From the NCBI GenBank assembly GCA_019695435.1, contig JACTVF010000136.1:1-11558 (forward strand): a stretch of DNA of 11,558 nt. The letters run 5' to 3'. The notes below the pieces were generated by a model. That model saw only the letters and a program-made list of their open reading frames with translations. It ran no database searches and was not told the DNA's origin. The position numbers were made by a program, and so were the translations under genes. Shown piece after piece: positions 1 through 7,430 of this stretch; position 1 is the first letter of the stretch; the number at the start of each line of letters is the position of its first letter. Source of the stretch: Methanoregulaceae archaeon. Lineage in GTDB: Archaea > Halobacteriota > Methanomicrobia > Methanomicrobiales > Methanospirillaceae.

Positions 1-128
1 GCATCATGCAGCTCATGACCGAACTCAACCGGAAGGGTTCGACTATCATCATTGTCACGCATGATCCCCATATCGCTGAATACACGGATCGGATCATCAG
101 GATCGTTGACGGGAGAATTGCACAATGA
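1..128 (+). CDS. ABC transporter ATP-binding protein, C-terminal end (partial)
   Basis: Only the last 41 residues are present, read from base 3 to the TGA at 126-128; the gene begins outside the window. The fragment contains IIIVTHDPHIAEYTDRIIRI, in which THD is the H-loop (switch) histidine of ABC ATPases, followed by the typical ending V-D-G-R-I. This is the usual C-terminus of LolD/MacB-type nucleotide-binding subunits, which power a MacB-like permease at the cytoplasmic membrane. The stop overlaps the start of the permease gene in an ATGA arrangement (125-128), so the two are very probably translationally coupled and form one transporter. The substrate cannot be told from the sequence. 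Walker A, Walker B and the signature motif lie outside the window. Confidence 0.87.
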   Translation, partial: IMQLMTELNRKGSTIIIVTHDPHIAEYTDRIIRIVDGRIAQ

Positions 129-1336
129 GCACCATATTCTGGGAGATCTCCAAACGAAACATCCGGATCCACATGCTCCGATCGAGCCTGGCGATGCTCG
201 GGATCATCATCGGTGTCGTCGCCATCGCGTCCATGGGCATCCTCGGGAACAGCATGACTCAAGAGATTAGCTCGAGTCTCTCCTCTGTAGGAGACAGCGT
301 GATTGTCACCCCGTACAGCGGGGGCGGGGGCGGTGGTTTTGGCGGTGGTGGTGGCGGTAGCGGAAGCTCGGCAAACTTAATGCTCACCGACCAGGATTAC
401 CAGCAGATCAAACGTGCGGTCGCCCCGAACGTGGCAATTCCCGTCCACTCTACCTCAGAACACATGAAAGTCGGGGTTGGCAGCGACGATATCGTGGCGA
501 CCATTTATGGTCTCCCGACGGACAAGGTGAAAAACCTGCTGCCCGATCTCCAATCCGGTGATTACAACAACGGGAACTCCGGCTGTCTGGTGGGATCGAC
601 CTTTGCAACGGATCATAACGTCAAGGTCGGTTCTCGGATTTCCATCGGGACCGACGGACAATACGGCACGCTCAGGGTTACCGGTATTATCGCGGAAAGG
701 GGGATGAGTTTCGATATTAGCACCGACAGCGCCGTCGTTGTGACACAGGACTGGTTTGAGAACACCTACAACGACAAGGATGAGTACGACGAAGTGGTCG
801 TCAAGGTCACCAGCGGCGATACCGCAAGTGTAAAGACAATCATAGAAAAGCAGCTCAACCGGAACACCAAAGAAAAGACGGTTTCCGTGACAGACAGCAA
901 GGCAACTCTTGCCACCATCTACTCGACCTTTAGCACGGTCACGACCTTTGTATCAGCCATTGGCGGGATCTCGATGATCGTTGCCGGGGTCTCCATCTTC
1001 AATATCATGATGATGTCGGTGAACGAGCGGATCAAGGAGATCGGGATCATGCGCAGCATCGGCACCCAGAAAAAGGAGGTGATGAGCATGTTCATCTACG
1101 AGGCTGCCATCATCGGGGTCATCGGAAGCCTGATTGGAGGGGTCCTCAGTGTCATTGGCGGGTACGCGATAAGCGCCCTGATGCTCGGCACCACCAAGTA
1201 CCTCTTCACCGTGGCGAGTATGATGTCAGTGGTTGAGGGAGTAAGTTTTGGGAACCTCATCTGTATTGCCTGCGGAATGTATCCGGCATGGCAGGCGGCA
1301 AACCTCAACCCGATCGATGCCCTGCGGCACGAGTGA
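125..1336 (+). CDS. MacB/FtsX-family ABC transporter permease
   Basis: A 403-residue membrane protein with the MacB layout. One N-terminal membrane span lies at about residues 19-41, followed by a long extracytoplasmic domain (about 45-265, MacB_PCD type). The FtsX domain follows, with spans near 273-295, 325-350 and 370-388, and it ends in YPAWQAANLNPIDALRHE, the classic FtsX/MacB C-terminal signature. The cytoplasmic loop contains SVNERIKEIGIMRSIGTQ, also diagnostic. Length is normal for the family (about 390-410). It pairs with the ATPase ending at 128 through the ATGA overlap. An oddity is a glycine-run segment at residues 66-80 (six G, F, six G, then SGSS) just after the first strand of the extracytoplasmic domain. 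Such archaeal pairs are usually annotated as MacB-like or antimicrobial-peptide-type exporters or lipoprotein movers. The true substrate is unknown, and no periplasmic adaptor gene is seen here. Confidence 0.93.
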   Translation: MSTIFWEISKRNIRIHMLRSSLAMLGIIIGVVAIASMGILGNSMTQEISSSLSSVGDSVIVTPYSGGGGGGFGGGGGGSGSSANLMLTDQDYQQIKRAVAPNVAIPVHSTSEHMKVGVGSDDIVATIYGLPTDKVKNLLPDLQSGDYNNGNSGCLVGSTFATDHNVKVGSRISIGTDGQYGTLRVTGIIAERGMSFDISTDSAVVVTQDWFENTYNDKDEYDEVVVKVTSGDTASVKTIIEKQLNRNTKEKTVSVTDSKATLATIYSTFSTVTTFVSAIGGISMIVAGVSIFNIMMMSVNERIKEIGIMRSIGTQKKEVMSMFIYEAAIIGVIGSLIGGVLSVIGGYAISALMLGTTKYLFTVASMMSVVEGVSFGNLICIACGMYPAWQAANLNPIDALRHE

Positions 1337-1392
1337 GAGATATATGCGCTTCCCCTTTTCTCATCCTGCAATCGAAAACTCTGTGACCGGGT

Positions 1393-1454
1393 GTCGTACG
1401 AATACGACCGAGGGAGTCGCACTCCTGACCGGCCATACCAAAACATGTGGCCGG
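1393..1454 (+). other. Two stem-loops downstream of the permease gene
   Basis: Two inverted repeats sit 55-120 bases after the permease stop. GTCGT at 1393-1397 pairs with ACGAC at 1404-1408. CCGGCCATA at 1429-1437 pairs with TGTGGCCGG at 1446-1454 with one G-U pair and an 8-base loop. Neither is followed by a T-run, so they are not standard archaeal terminators. They could protect the 3' end of the transporter mRNA or be chance in GC-rich sequence. Confidence 0.3.
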
Positions 1455-1503
1455 ACAATGACGCCGGCCTATTGGCGAACATATCGGGCAGGAGTTAACC
1501 AGC

Positions 1504-1662
1504 ATGTCTCATAAAAATCAGTGGTTTCTCATCACGTCGGAGGAAATTACCGAAATACGCAGGCATCTGCGTGATCTTGAGGACGAGGGATCCAAAAAAT
1601 GCCGGGACAGTCCCGTCGCCATTGATGGAATCCTCATTTTCGTTGAATGGCGCCTGATATGA
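1504..1662 (+). CDS. Small hypothetical protein, 52 aa
   Basis: An open frame from ATG to TGA encoding 52 residues, beginning MSHKNQWFLITSEEITEIRR and ending IDGILIFVEWRLI. A GGAG ribosome site at 1491-1494 lies 9 bases before the ATG. The peptide has a charged, helix-like middle (SEEITEIRRHLRDLEDEG, residues 12-29), one cysteine (residue 33) and a hydrophobic end. It has no signal peptide or clear membrane span. I recognise no family. It is 167 bases after the permease gene and on the same strand, so it could be read from the same transcript or its own promoter. A stem-loop follows 7 bases after the stop. The well-placed ribosome site and the protein-like composition support it, while the short length argues for caution. 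Confidence 0.45.
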   Translation: MSHKNQWFLITSEEITEIRRHLRDLEDEGSKKCRDSPVAIDGILIFVEWRLI

Positions 1663-1669
1663 TAGGATA

Positions 1670-1693
1670 CCGGCAAAAAATACTATCTGCCGG
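1670..1693 (+). terminator. Stem-loop after the 52-aa ORF
   Basis: CCGGCA at 1670-1675 pairs with TGCCGG at 1688-1693 around a 12-base A/T-rich loop, 7 bases after the stop of the 52-aa frame. There is no T-run, so termination is only a possibility. The position just after the stop is the main argument. Confidence 0.25.
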
Positions 1694-2207
1694 ATTAGAA
1701 CGGAGGGGGAGGATGCGCATGAAACAGCACCACTAAAAAAATTGAAAAAGAAAGGATTCTGGAACGCCAGACCCGGTAACAAACGCTCGAAAAAGAGCGG
1801 GCGGTTACCTGTGATGTGGTGCGATGACCATACTCGACAAAGGTATGCGGTAACAGGAAAATCCAGGGGATGCTGGTCAAAAAGTGCGAAAACCCCGATA
1901 CTCTCTCCGGGCCCTCTTCATCCTGTTTCCCGCACTCCGGGCACAAGCAGGAAGAAAAATACCCTGCTGTCCTAATCAGCATGGAGTACCCGTTCCCTGG
2001 TATCCGTTTTCCGGGGGCGAAATTCCTGAATCTTCAGAACCATTTTCCCTTGCCGGTTCCGATGCATTGTCGTGACTTCACTATGATGGAGCATAGAGAA
2101 TTTGCGGTTTAGTGGTTTCAGAAAACAGATGGAGTGGTTAGGTGTAGCGTGCCACAATTAATGTCCGTTTTGTTTACAGGATCTCCCAAGTCATCGCGGA
2201 TTATGAT
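1694..2207. other. Gene-poor stretch, no convincing feature
   Basis: Several open frames of 60-95 codons occur on both strands but overlap one another, lack good ribosome sites and have compositions unlike real proteins. Near 1917-1960 the translation gives a cysteine/histidine cluster (CFPHSGHKQEEKY) that loosely resembles a decayed zinc ribbon, but no intact motif is present. TAGTGGTTTCAGAAAA at 2110-2125 is repeated exactly at 2946-2961 and appears to be a stray copy of the ~32-bp repeat described below. I see nothing else supportable. Confidence 0.5.
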
Positions 2208-2483
2208 TCATTTCCCTCTGGTCACATTGGCCACCGCACCGGAGATTGCGGCCTGTGCGTGGCTAAAGATCCCTCCGGTCATATTGGCCACCGCACCGGA
2301 GATTGCGGCTTGTGCGTGGCTAAAGCTCCCTCCGGTCACATTGGTCACTGCATTTGTGGCCGATTCAACCGCCCCCATACCTACCCGGTAGACGGCAGAC
2401 TGTCCGAAGAGCACGATCGCAATGACCACTATCACCGCCACTGCAACCGCGATCCAGACGATCAATTTGACGAACCGGACCAT
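2208..2483 (-). CDS. Small single-span membrane protein with tandem 19-aa repeats
   Basis: A 91-residue protein. Residues 6-27 form one strongly hydrophobic span (LIVWIAVAVAVIVVIAIVLF). The rest, probably exposed on one side of the membrane, is an Ala/Gly/Thr/Ser-rich tail. It holds two nearly identical 19-residue units (45-63 AVTNVTGGSFSHAQAAISG and 64-82 AVANMTGGIFSHAQAAISG) and a truncated third. N-x-T glycosylation-like sites recur in the units (NVT, NMT, NVT). The ribosome site GGAGG lies 8 bases before the ATG, overlapping the end of the upstream gene, whose stop is 12 bases away, so the two are co-transcribed. The repeat is encoded by a 57-bp DNA duplication with only three mismatches between units, so it is recent or homogenised. 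I know no family for it. Confidence 0.72.
   Translation of the reverse strand: MVRFVKLIVWIAVAVAVIVVIAIVLFGQSAVYRVGMGAVESATNAVTNVTGGSFSHAQAAISGAVANMTGGIFSHAQAAISGAVANVTRGK
2221..2352. repeat. 57-bp tandem repeat, two full copies plus a partial
   Basis: Unit 1 spans 2221-2277 and unit 2 spans 2278-2334; they differ at 3 of 57 positions. A third, diverged partial copy starts at 2335. The period is a multiple of three, so the repeat stays in frame in the minus-strand gene that contains it and adds 19 residues per copy. Copy number is likely to vary between strains. Confidence 0.92.
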
Positions 2484-2495
2484 TTTTTCATCCTC

Positions 2496-2672
2496 CTACC
2501 TCCCGGCACTGGCTCTTTTGTGGACGGTTCGGATACCCTTACAGATTGATTCTGTGGGCATTTCTCTGTGCTGATTGAAAATGTATGGAGCAATAGCACC
2601 TGCTGCCGCAATTACCACTGCCATCATGCAGAATACGGCAATTACCAGACGAAAATGTGTGAATGTTTTCAT
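2496..2672 (-). CDS. Small membrane protein, 58 aa
   Basis: An ATG-to-TAG frame of 58 residues starting MKTFTHFRLVIAVF. Residues 9-32 form a hydrophobic span (LVIAVFCMMAVVIAAAGAIAPYI region) preceded by a short basic N-terminus, consistent with a membrane anchor or an uncleaved signal. The tail is short and basic with one Cys (residue 44). A GGAG ribosome site lies 7 bases upstream of the ATG, and a TATA-like box lies at 2741-2750. Its stop codon overlaps the ribosome-site region of the 91-aa membrane protein gene, with 12 bases between the coding regions, so the pair forms one operon of two small single-span proteins. I recognise no family. Composition, ribosome site, promoter and operon spacing together make it a likely real gene. 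Confidence 0.65.
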   Translation of the reverse strand: MKTFTHFRLVIAVFCMMAVVIAAAGAIAPYIFNQHREMPTESICKGIRTVHKRASAGR

Positions 2673-2740
2673 TTTTGTATTCTCCTTTCCGGATAACTAC
2701 GTTTTCTGGCAGTCATCATGATCCTAACAACCGCTGAACT

Positions 2741-2750
2741 GATTTATATT
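2741..2750 (-). promoter_or_regulatory. TATA-like box for the small membrane protein operon
   Basis: Read on the minus strand, AATATAAATC matches the archaeal TATA-box pattern and follows a purine-containing stretch where a BRE would lie. Transcription would start near 2720, leaving a leader of about 48 bases with the GGAG ribosome site before the ATG at 2672. Confidence 0.45.
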
Positions 2751-2945
2751 CGAACCATGGGAGAAGTACTATAATAAAAGAGGAATGACATTAATTGAAC
2801 CAGCAGGGATACCTTATCCAGTTTTGGTGTAGGCTACAGGACCATCTGGTTCATCCGTTATCACAGGAAAAAGAGGGGAGATCCGGATTTGAGAGGTTTT
2901 GGTGCGTTGTCATGACACCAGCAGGGAACACATAAAGTTTCTGAA

Positions 2946-3095
2946 TAGTGGTTTCAGAAAAAGGGACGGAATAATTAGGAACTATTTTGGAAAAAAGTCC
3001 AGGAAGGTTAGTGAACTTTCCGGAAAAAGTTCCACCACCTTTCCGAACATCACCAAAAAGTCCGGATCACAATCTATCAATCCCGGAAAAGGCCG
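2946..3095 (+). repeat. Degenerate ~32-bp tandem repeat array, forward
   Basis: Four to five imperfect units are seen by the recurring anchor 'AAAA(A)GTCCGG' or variants. The G of the anchor falls at 2997, 3029, 3060 and 3091, so the spacing is 32, 31 and 31 bases. A weaker unit precedes them near 2946-2969. The best unit reads AGGAAGGTTAGTGAACTTTC followed by CGGAAAAAGT. The period is not a multiple of three, so a repeated protein is unlikely. The same unit occurs in reverse orientation at 3625-3751. There is no separate spacer between units, so this is not a CRISPR array. Confidence 0.65.
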
Positions 3096-3624
3096 GCCCA
3101 AGGTGGCATCTCTCTCCAGGCATACCACCCTCCCAAGGAAACATCCAGACCGGATCCGGGTCCGGGAAGTTCCAGTGGAAATGGCGCCAATTCTCTCCAC
3201 GATTTTTGTTTTAATCAGGTAATTTTTGAAACAGGGCGTTTTAAACAGGAAAAAACCGGCCAATTTAGCGGCCCTGTACAGGTCGCGAAAAACCGGTAGT
3301 CTGCAGGCCATCCGGGAACCTGTCCGGGCCCGGAGCCCCGCTATGGCCGAAAAATAAAGGGGGTTCCTTACCGGGGAAAAATGACCCGGTTTTCCAGGAA
3401 AATTATCCTGGATCGGCCACTCGTGTATTAACTGGGTGGAAACAGGGGTATCCGGATGGGGGATGTGGTGATTTTAATGGTTGTTTGCCGTCGGAGATGG
3501 CGGTAACCCTCGCTTGCCGGGGGGTATAGGGGCATCAGCCCCCGTCATTATGATCGCCCGTCCGGATGCTGAGTAATCCGATCCGGCCCGCACCACTGGA
3601 ATTATAGTAGAGGTACCTCTATGC
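3096..3624. other. Stretch between the two repeat arrays, no gene seen
   Basis: No open frame here looks like a protein. Visible structure is limited to a 10-base palindrome CCTGTACAGG at 3273-3282, a stem-loop CCAGGA/TCCTGG at 3394-3399 and 3406-3411, and a GC-rich region near 3518-3541 (runs of G, then GGGGCATCAGCCCCC) able to form a hairpin. The last resembles the G-run/C-run hairpin at 9350-9365 in kind. Confidence 0.4.
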
Positions 3625-3751
3625 CCGGATTTTTTTGAACTGTTGGGGTATTGAGCCGGATTTTTTTGCAAAAGTTCGATAATCTTCCCGGACATTTTCC
3701 GGAAAGATCGATAACCTTGCCAGACATTTTTGAAAAATTACAACCCTAAAA
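3625..3751 (-). repeat. Degenerate ~32-bp tandem repeat array, reverse
   Basis: Four units start at 3625, 3656, 3688 and 3720, with lengths 31, 32, 32 and about 32. Each begins CCGGA or CCAGA followed by a T-run. The clearest unit reads CCGGACATTTTCCGGAAAGA then TCGATAACCTTG. Read on the minus strand they match the units at 2946-3095 (AAGGTTA-tCGA-aCTTTCCGGAA). The two arrays are therefore inverted relative to each other, about 530 bases apart. Confidence 0.7.
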
Positions 3752-4006
3752 TTAACAAAACCTTCCAGCTGCATCAAGTCTGAATCCAATCTTTTCCCCA
3801 GAACTATCAAAAAAAAGAAACCTGTTTTCAGCCATCCCGGAAATCCATACCTTATACAGTATCTTTCCGGTCCTGCAAGCAACCGGTACATCCACAGCCT
3901 TTCGCACGGATCTCTTCTCCCGGACCAGTGGCCCCCTGCCAATGGCAACCAAGTTCATGGAATAGATCCGCACCCCTGCCGTTGCTCACATTGGCAATAA
4001 GACCGG
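3752..4006. other. Downstream flank of fdhB, no gene seen
   Basis: Minus-strand frames of 73 and 109 codons overlap here and extend into the repeat array. Neither has a ribosome site or a recognisable motif, and they conflict with each other. I treat the stretch as non-coding. Confidence 0.45.
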
Positions 4007-4029
4007 TATCTCTCGCTAAAAAAGAGATA
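4007..4029 (-). terminator. Likely terminator of the fdhAB operon
   Basis: Just past the fdhB stop, TATCTCT (4007-4013) pairs with AGAGATA (4023-4029). On the minus strand the sequence includes a run of six T within the loop and stem. A T-run immediately after the last gene is the usual archaeal termination signal. Confidence 0.5.
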
Positions 4030-4031
4030 AT

Positions 4032-5285
4032 TTATTTCTTTACGACCGGGTTGAACACGTTCTCGTAGATCATGTCGCTGCCGGTGTTTGCGAGCCGGGC
4101 CCGTTCCTGTTTCTCTTCGACAAACGCCATGAGCGGCAGTTCCATGCTGACACCCGGGATGTGGCCGAACATCTTTTCGAGTTCGACCTGCTGGGCGTGC
4201 ATGAATAACGCGTTCGGGATCTCCGAGGGACAGACTTCCTCGCACTGGCCGCAGTTCACGCAGGAGTCCGCGATGTGCGCATAGCGGATCAGGTGGAACA
4301 TGAAACTGACCGGGAGTTCCCCGGGCGGGACGTAGACCGGGTTCTTCGTGGTGCAGTCCACACAGTAGCAGATTGGGCACTGTTCGATACACTGGTAGCA
4401 CTTCATGCATCGGGAGGTCTCGCTCATGATCTTTTTCAACCGGTCTTTCCCCGCACCAAGCCCTTCGAAGTCCTTCTTTCGCCACTTTTCGCCGAGTTTG
4501 AGCATCGCACCCTCGACTTTCCCACGGATCTCAAGGCCCTTGGGGTTTGCCGGTTCGGTCGCAAGGATACCCTTTTTGACGGCGCCATCAAGCAGGTTTG
4601 CACCCTTCTCTGAGCAGACCTCGACAAAGGTTGCCTTGCCGGCACGGGGCCCGATAACACCCCAGTTCCCGCAGGCAAGGTCAGCCTGGCGGGGCACCTT
4701 CATCTTGCAGCGGCGGCAGTTGGCCCGGCGGCCGTAGCCTGCCTCTTCAAGTTCATCCATGGAGATGCCCTTGTGTCCGCCTTCGTACTCGATGATAAAC
4801 TGGCCCTTGTCGATCTCTTCCTTGTGGACCGTATTCGGGTCAACCCCGAACTTGTCGGTGATCATCTTCCGGGCGAGCACGGGGCTGACCGAGCCACCAC
4901 AGTTGACGCCGATCATGATGATCCGGTCAAGGTCGAGCTGCTTTCGCTTGGCCAGTTCGTAGAAGGCCATCGCATCGCAGCCTTTGACAGTGACACCGAT
5001 CTTCGTGTGGTGGGTGCCGCCAAGGTATTTCTTGATGAGTTTGGGCATCAGCAGGGTACCGCAGTGAAGTGAACCGGCGGTTTTTACAAGGTCCTTGGGG
5101 TCGGTGATGACGACCGGTTTTGCATCGTAGAGGTCCACGCCTTTTGTAACGGCCAGCACCGCGTCCACGGTCTTCGATTCGAGGGCATACTTCCAGAGCG
5201 TGGTGACCGCACCGCCAAGCTCTGCCTTCTTCTGAATGTCGGCATCATTGGTCCAGGCATAGAGCATGTCGCCTTTTTTGGTCAT
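4032..5285 (-). CDS. fdhB: Formate dehydrogenase beta subunit (F420-reducing type)
   Basis: A 417-residue iron-sulfur flavoprotein of the FrhB/FdhB family, cytoplasmic partner of FdhA. It takes electrons from formate oxidation to FAD and then to F420; in Methanomicrobiales and Methanococcales FdhAB is also known to supply the heterodisulfide reductase complex. The FrhB-type domain covers roughly residues 5-260, with C75, the conserved KGCD (101-104), GVNCGG (126-131) and cysteines 190, 193 and 205. The C-terminal part has two ferredoxin-like motifs, C293-x2-C296-x2-C299-x3-C303 and C342-x2-C345-x2-C348-x3-C352. The first motif continues with extra cysteines at 306, 308 and 311. The ATG follows the fdhA stop by two bases, and its GGAGG ribosome site lies inside the end of fdhA, so the two are translationally coupled. 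Length and motifs are normal and the gene looks intact. Confidence 0.96.
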   Translation of the reverse strand: MTKKGDMLYAWTNDADIQKKAELGGAVTTLWKYALESKTVDAVLAVTKGVDLYDAKPVVITDPKDLVKTAGSLHCGTLLMPKLIKKYLGGTHHTKIGVTVKGCDAMAFYELAKRKQLDLDRIIMIGVNCGGSVSPVLARKMITDKFGVDPNTVHKEEIDKGQFIIEYEGGHKGISMDELEEAGYGRRANCRRCKMKVPRQADLACGNWGVIGPRAGKATFVEVCSEKGANLLDGAVKKGILATEPANPKGLEIRGKVEGAMLKLGEKWRKKDFEGLGAGKDRLKKIMSETSRCMKCYQCIEQCPICYCVDCTTKNPVYVPPGELPVSFMFHLIRYAHIADSCVNCGQCEEVCPSEIPNALFMHAQQVELEKMFGHIPGVSMELPLMAFVEEKQERARLANTGSDMIYENVFNPVVKK

Positions 5286-5287
5286 GT

Positions 5288-7348
5288 TCAGGCCTCCTTG
5301 ATCTTTTCAACGGCAACGGCACAGTGCTTCAGCTCCGGCATCTTGGACAGGGGATCGAGCGCCGTGTTGGTGAGGTTATTTGCTCCCTCGGCAAAGTGCA
5401 TGGCCATATAGAGCACTTTCGGGGCCACATCATCCGTCACCCGTGCTTTCGTGATGGTCTCGCCACGGCGGCTCTTCACCTTGATCTTCTCGCCATTGCG
5501 GATACCCAGCTCCTTTGCATCCTGCGTATTGATCTGGATATAGGACTCGGGCACCTCGTAGTGCAGTATCGCGCAGCGATCCGTCTGGGTCCGTGTATGG
5601 TAGTGGAAGATCACCCGTCCGGTCATGAGCGTGTAGGGATACTCTGCATCCGCTACTTCCGCGGGCGGGTGGTACTCGAGGCCAAAGAAGGTCCCCAGGC
5701 CATCGGCAGCAGCGAACTTCTCCTTGTGCAGGATCGGGGTCCCCGGGTGCTCGATGGTCGGGCAGGGCCAGTGGACAGACTCGGGCTTCTCCATCTTTGA
5801 GTAGGTCGCCCCGAACATGGACGGGGTGCATGCCCGTATGTCGTTCCAGACATCCTCGCCGGTCTTCCAGTCAAAGCCCTTGAGGCCCATCTTCTTTGCG
5901 AGCTCGGAAAAGATCATATAATCGATCTTTGCCTCGCCCGGGGCATCGACTGCTTTCCTGACGCGGTTGATGCGCCGCTCACCGCTCGTAAACGTCCCGT
6001 CCTTCTCGGCAAAGCAGGCACCGGGCAGGACGACGTCCGCATACTGGCAGCTCTCGGTCCAGAAGATATCCTGGATGACGAGGAAATCGAGTTTGTCGAG
6101 CGACGCCTTGACGTGGTTCGAGTCAGGGTACGAGACCACCGGGTTCAGGCCGAGGATATACATCGCCTTGATAGGATCGCCGCACTGGTTGATCTGCTCG
6201 GTAAGAGTGGCACCGTACCAATCGGGCAGGCCGGTTACTCCCCATGCCTTCTCCATCTTCTCCCGCGCTTCCTTTGCCTCGCACTTCTGGTAGCCGGAGA
6301 ACACGTTCGGGTATGCACCCATATCGCAGGCGCCCTGCACATTGTTCTGGCCGCGGAGCGGGTTCACGCCGACACCCGGGCGTCCTATGTTACCGGTGAG
6401 CATCGAAAGGTTGCCCATCGAACGGACATTGTCGGTACCGGTGGTCAGCTCGGTGATGCCGAGACAGTAGATGATAACCGCGTTCTTCGCATTGGCATAC
6501 TGGCGGGCGATCTCCTTGACCTTCTCGGTCGGAACGCCGGTGATCTTCTCGACATCGGCATACTTCTCGACGGTCTTCTTGAGATCCTCAAATCCCTTGG
6601 TACGTTTCTCAATGAATTCCTTGTCCTCGAGGCCTTCCTTGATGATCCAGTACATCATGGAGTTGGCAAGCGCAATGTGGGTCGACGGATTGAACCGGAG
6701 CCACGTGTCGGCAAGTCGTGCGGTCGCGCTGTACCGCGGGTCGATCACGATGATGGGGATGCCCCTCTTCTTGGCCTGCATGATGCGCCGTCCGGCAAGC
6801 GGGTGGGCTTCGACGGCATTGGAACCCCACAGGACGATAAGATCGGAGTTCAGCACATCCTCGAACGGGTTGGTCGCCGCTCCTGACCCGAATGAGAGCG
6901 AGAGACCCGCAACGGACGGCCCGTGGCAGATGCGGGCGCAGTTGTCGATGTTGTTGGTCCTGAACGCGACCCGCGCCCACTTCTGCATCGCATAGCAGTC
7001 CTCATTGACGGTACGGCACGAGACCTGGAAGCCGAGGGACCTCGGACCGAATTTGTCAGAGGTCTCCCTGAACTTCTTTGCGATCAGGTCGAGCGCCTCG
7101 TCCCAGCTCGCTTCTTCGAACTTGTCGCCCTTCTTGATCAAGGGTTTTGTCAGCCGGTCGGGGCTGTGGACAGGTTCCCAGCAGGTCGCACCCTTGGGAC
7201 AGAGCTTACCCTCGTTGATCGGGCTGCGCTTGTAGGGCTCAACCCCGACACATTTTCCATCCTGAACTACCAGGTTGAGTCCGCAGCCTACACCGCAATA
7301 CGGGCACGTAGTAGCCACGTAATTCAAATCGGTTATTGCATTACTCAT
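5288..7348 (-). CDS. fdhA: Formate dehydrogenase alpha (catalytic) subunit, Cys-type
   Basis: A 686-residue molybdopterin oxidoreductase that oxidises formate to CO2 at a Mo- or W-bis-pterin centre. The N-terminal 4Fe-4S domain has C15-x2-C18-x3-C22 and C50. The active site reads CARICHGPSVAGL, with Cys141 where E. coli FdhF has selenocysteine 140 and His142 as the neighbouring catalytic residue. Arg332 in RGQNNVQGACDMG matches the formate-binding arginine. The pterin-binding C-terminal domain starts near residue 568 (LMTGRVIFHYHTRTQT). There is no signal peptide, so it is cytoplasmic. The start is fixed by a GGTGA ribosome site 6 bases before the ATG. It is first in a two-gene operon with fdhB, with a two-base gap. 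A TATA-like region and a perfect inverted repeat lie upstream. No formate transporter gene is adjacent in this window. Confidence 0.97.
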   Translation of the reverse strand: MSNAITDLNYVATTCPYCGVGCGLNLVVQDGKCVGVEPYKRSPINEGKLCPKGATCWEPVHSPDRLTKPLIKKGDKFEEASWDEALDLIAKKFRETSDKFGPRSLGFQVSCRTVNEDCYAMQKWARVAFRTNNIDNCARICHGPSVAGLSLSFGSGAATNPFEDVLNSDLIVLWGSNAVEAHPLAGRRIMQAKKRGIPIIVIDPRYSATARLADTWLRFNPSTHIALANSMMYWIIKEGLEDKEFIEKRTKGFEDLKKTVEKYADVEKITGVPTEKVKEIARQYANAKNAVIIYCLGITELTTGTDNVRSMGNLSMLTGNIGRPGVGVNPLRGQNNVQGACDMGAYPNVFSGYQKCEAKEAREKMEKAWGVTGLPDWYGATLTEQINQCGDPIKAMYILGLNPVVSYPDSNHVKASLDKLDFLVIQDIFWTESCQYADVVLPGACFAEKDGTFTSGERRINRVRKAVDAPGEAKIDYMIFSELAKKMGLKGFDWKTGEDVWNDIRACTPSMFGATYSKMEKPESVHWPCPTIEHPGTPILHKEKFAAADGLGTFFGLEYHPPAEVADAEYPYTLMTGRVIFHYHTRTQTDRCAILHYEVPESYIQINTQDAKELGIRNGEKIKVKSRRGETITKARVTDDVAPKVLYMAMHFAEGANNLTNTALDPLSKMPELKHCAVAVEKIKEA

Positions 7349-7382
7349 GCACGTTCACCAGGTTAACACATACACATTAACA

Positions 7383-7410
7383 CAGATTTTTTGAAACATT
7401 AAAAAATCTG
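7383..7410. promoter_or_regulatory. Perfect 10-bp inverted repeat in the fdhA leader
   Basis: CAGATTTTTT (7383-7392) and AAAAAATCTG (7401-7410) are exact reverse complements separated by 8 bases. The element lies 35-62 bases before the fdhA ATG and just after the start site predicted from the TATA-like region. That is where a repressor operator or a 5'-leader hairpin would sit. It is a candidate control site for formate or molybdenum/tungsten response, which I infer from position only. Confidence 0.55.
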
Positions 7411-7430
7411 GTCTAACTAATGACTCTTGT

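Noticed and set aside
1917..1960. Zinc-ribbon-like Cys/His cluster
   Set aside because: The paired cysteines needed for a zinc ribbon are not present in any one frame; resemblance is too weak.
2712..2730. C/D box small RNA on the minus strand (ATGATGA C-box-like sequence)
   Set aside because: No D box (CTGA) follows at a suitable distance and no terminal stem is visible.
2784..2831. 15-codon leader peptide (MTLIEPAGIPYPVLV)
   Set aside because: There is no gene downstream that it could regulate, and the frame is short enough to occur by chance.
2946..3751. CRISPR array
   Set aside because: The ~32-base units are directly adjacent and degenerate, without unique spacers of constant length between identical repeats, and there are no cas genes.
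3619..3973. Minus-strand frames of 73 and 109 codons downstream of fdhB
   Set aside because: They overlap each other and the repeat array, have no ribosome sites and show no recognisable motif.
5412..5430. Selenocysteine use in FdhA
   Set aside because: The active-site codon encodes Cys (residue 141) and there is no in-frame TGA in the gene, so no selenocysteine is needed.
6113..6886. 257-codon plus-strand frame inside fdhA
   Set aside because: It is antisense to fdhA, which has complete catalytic motifs; long antisense frames are expected in GC-rich coding DNA.
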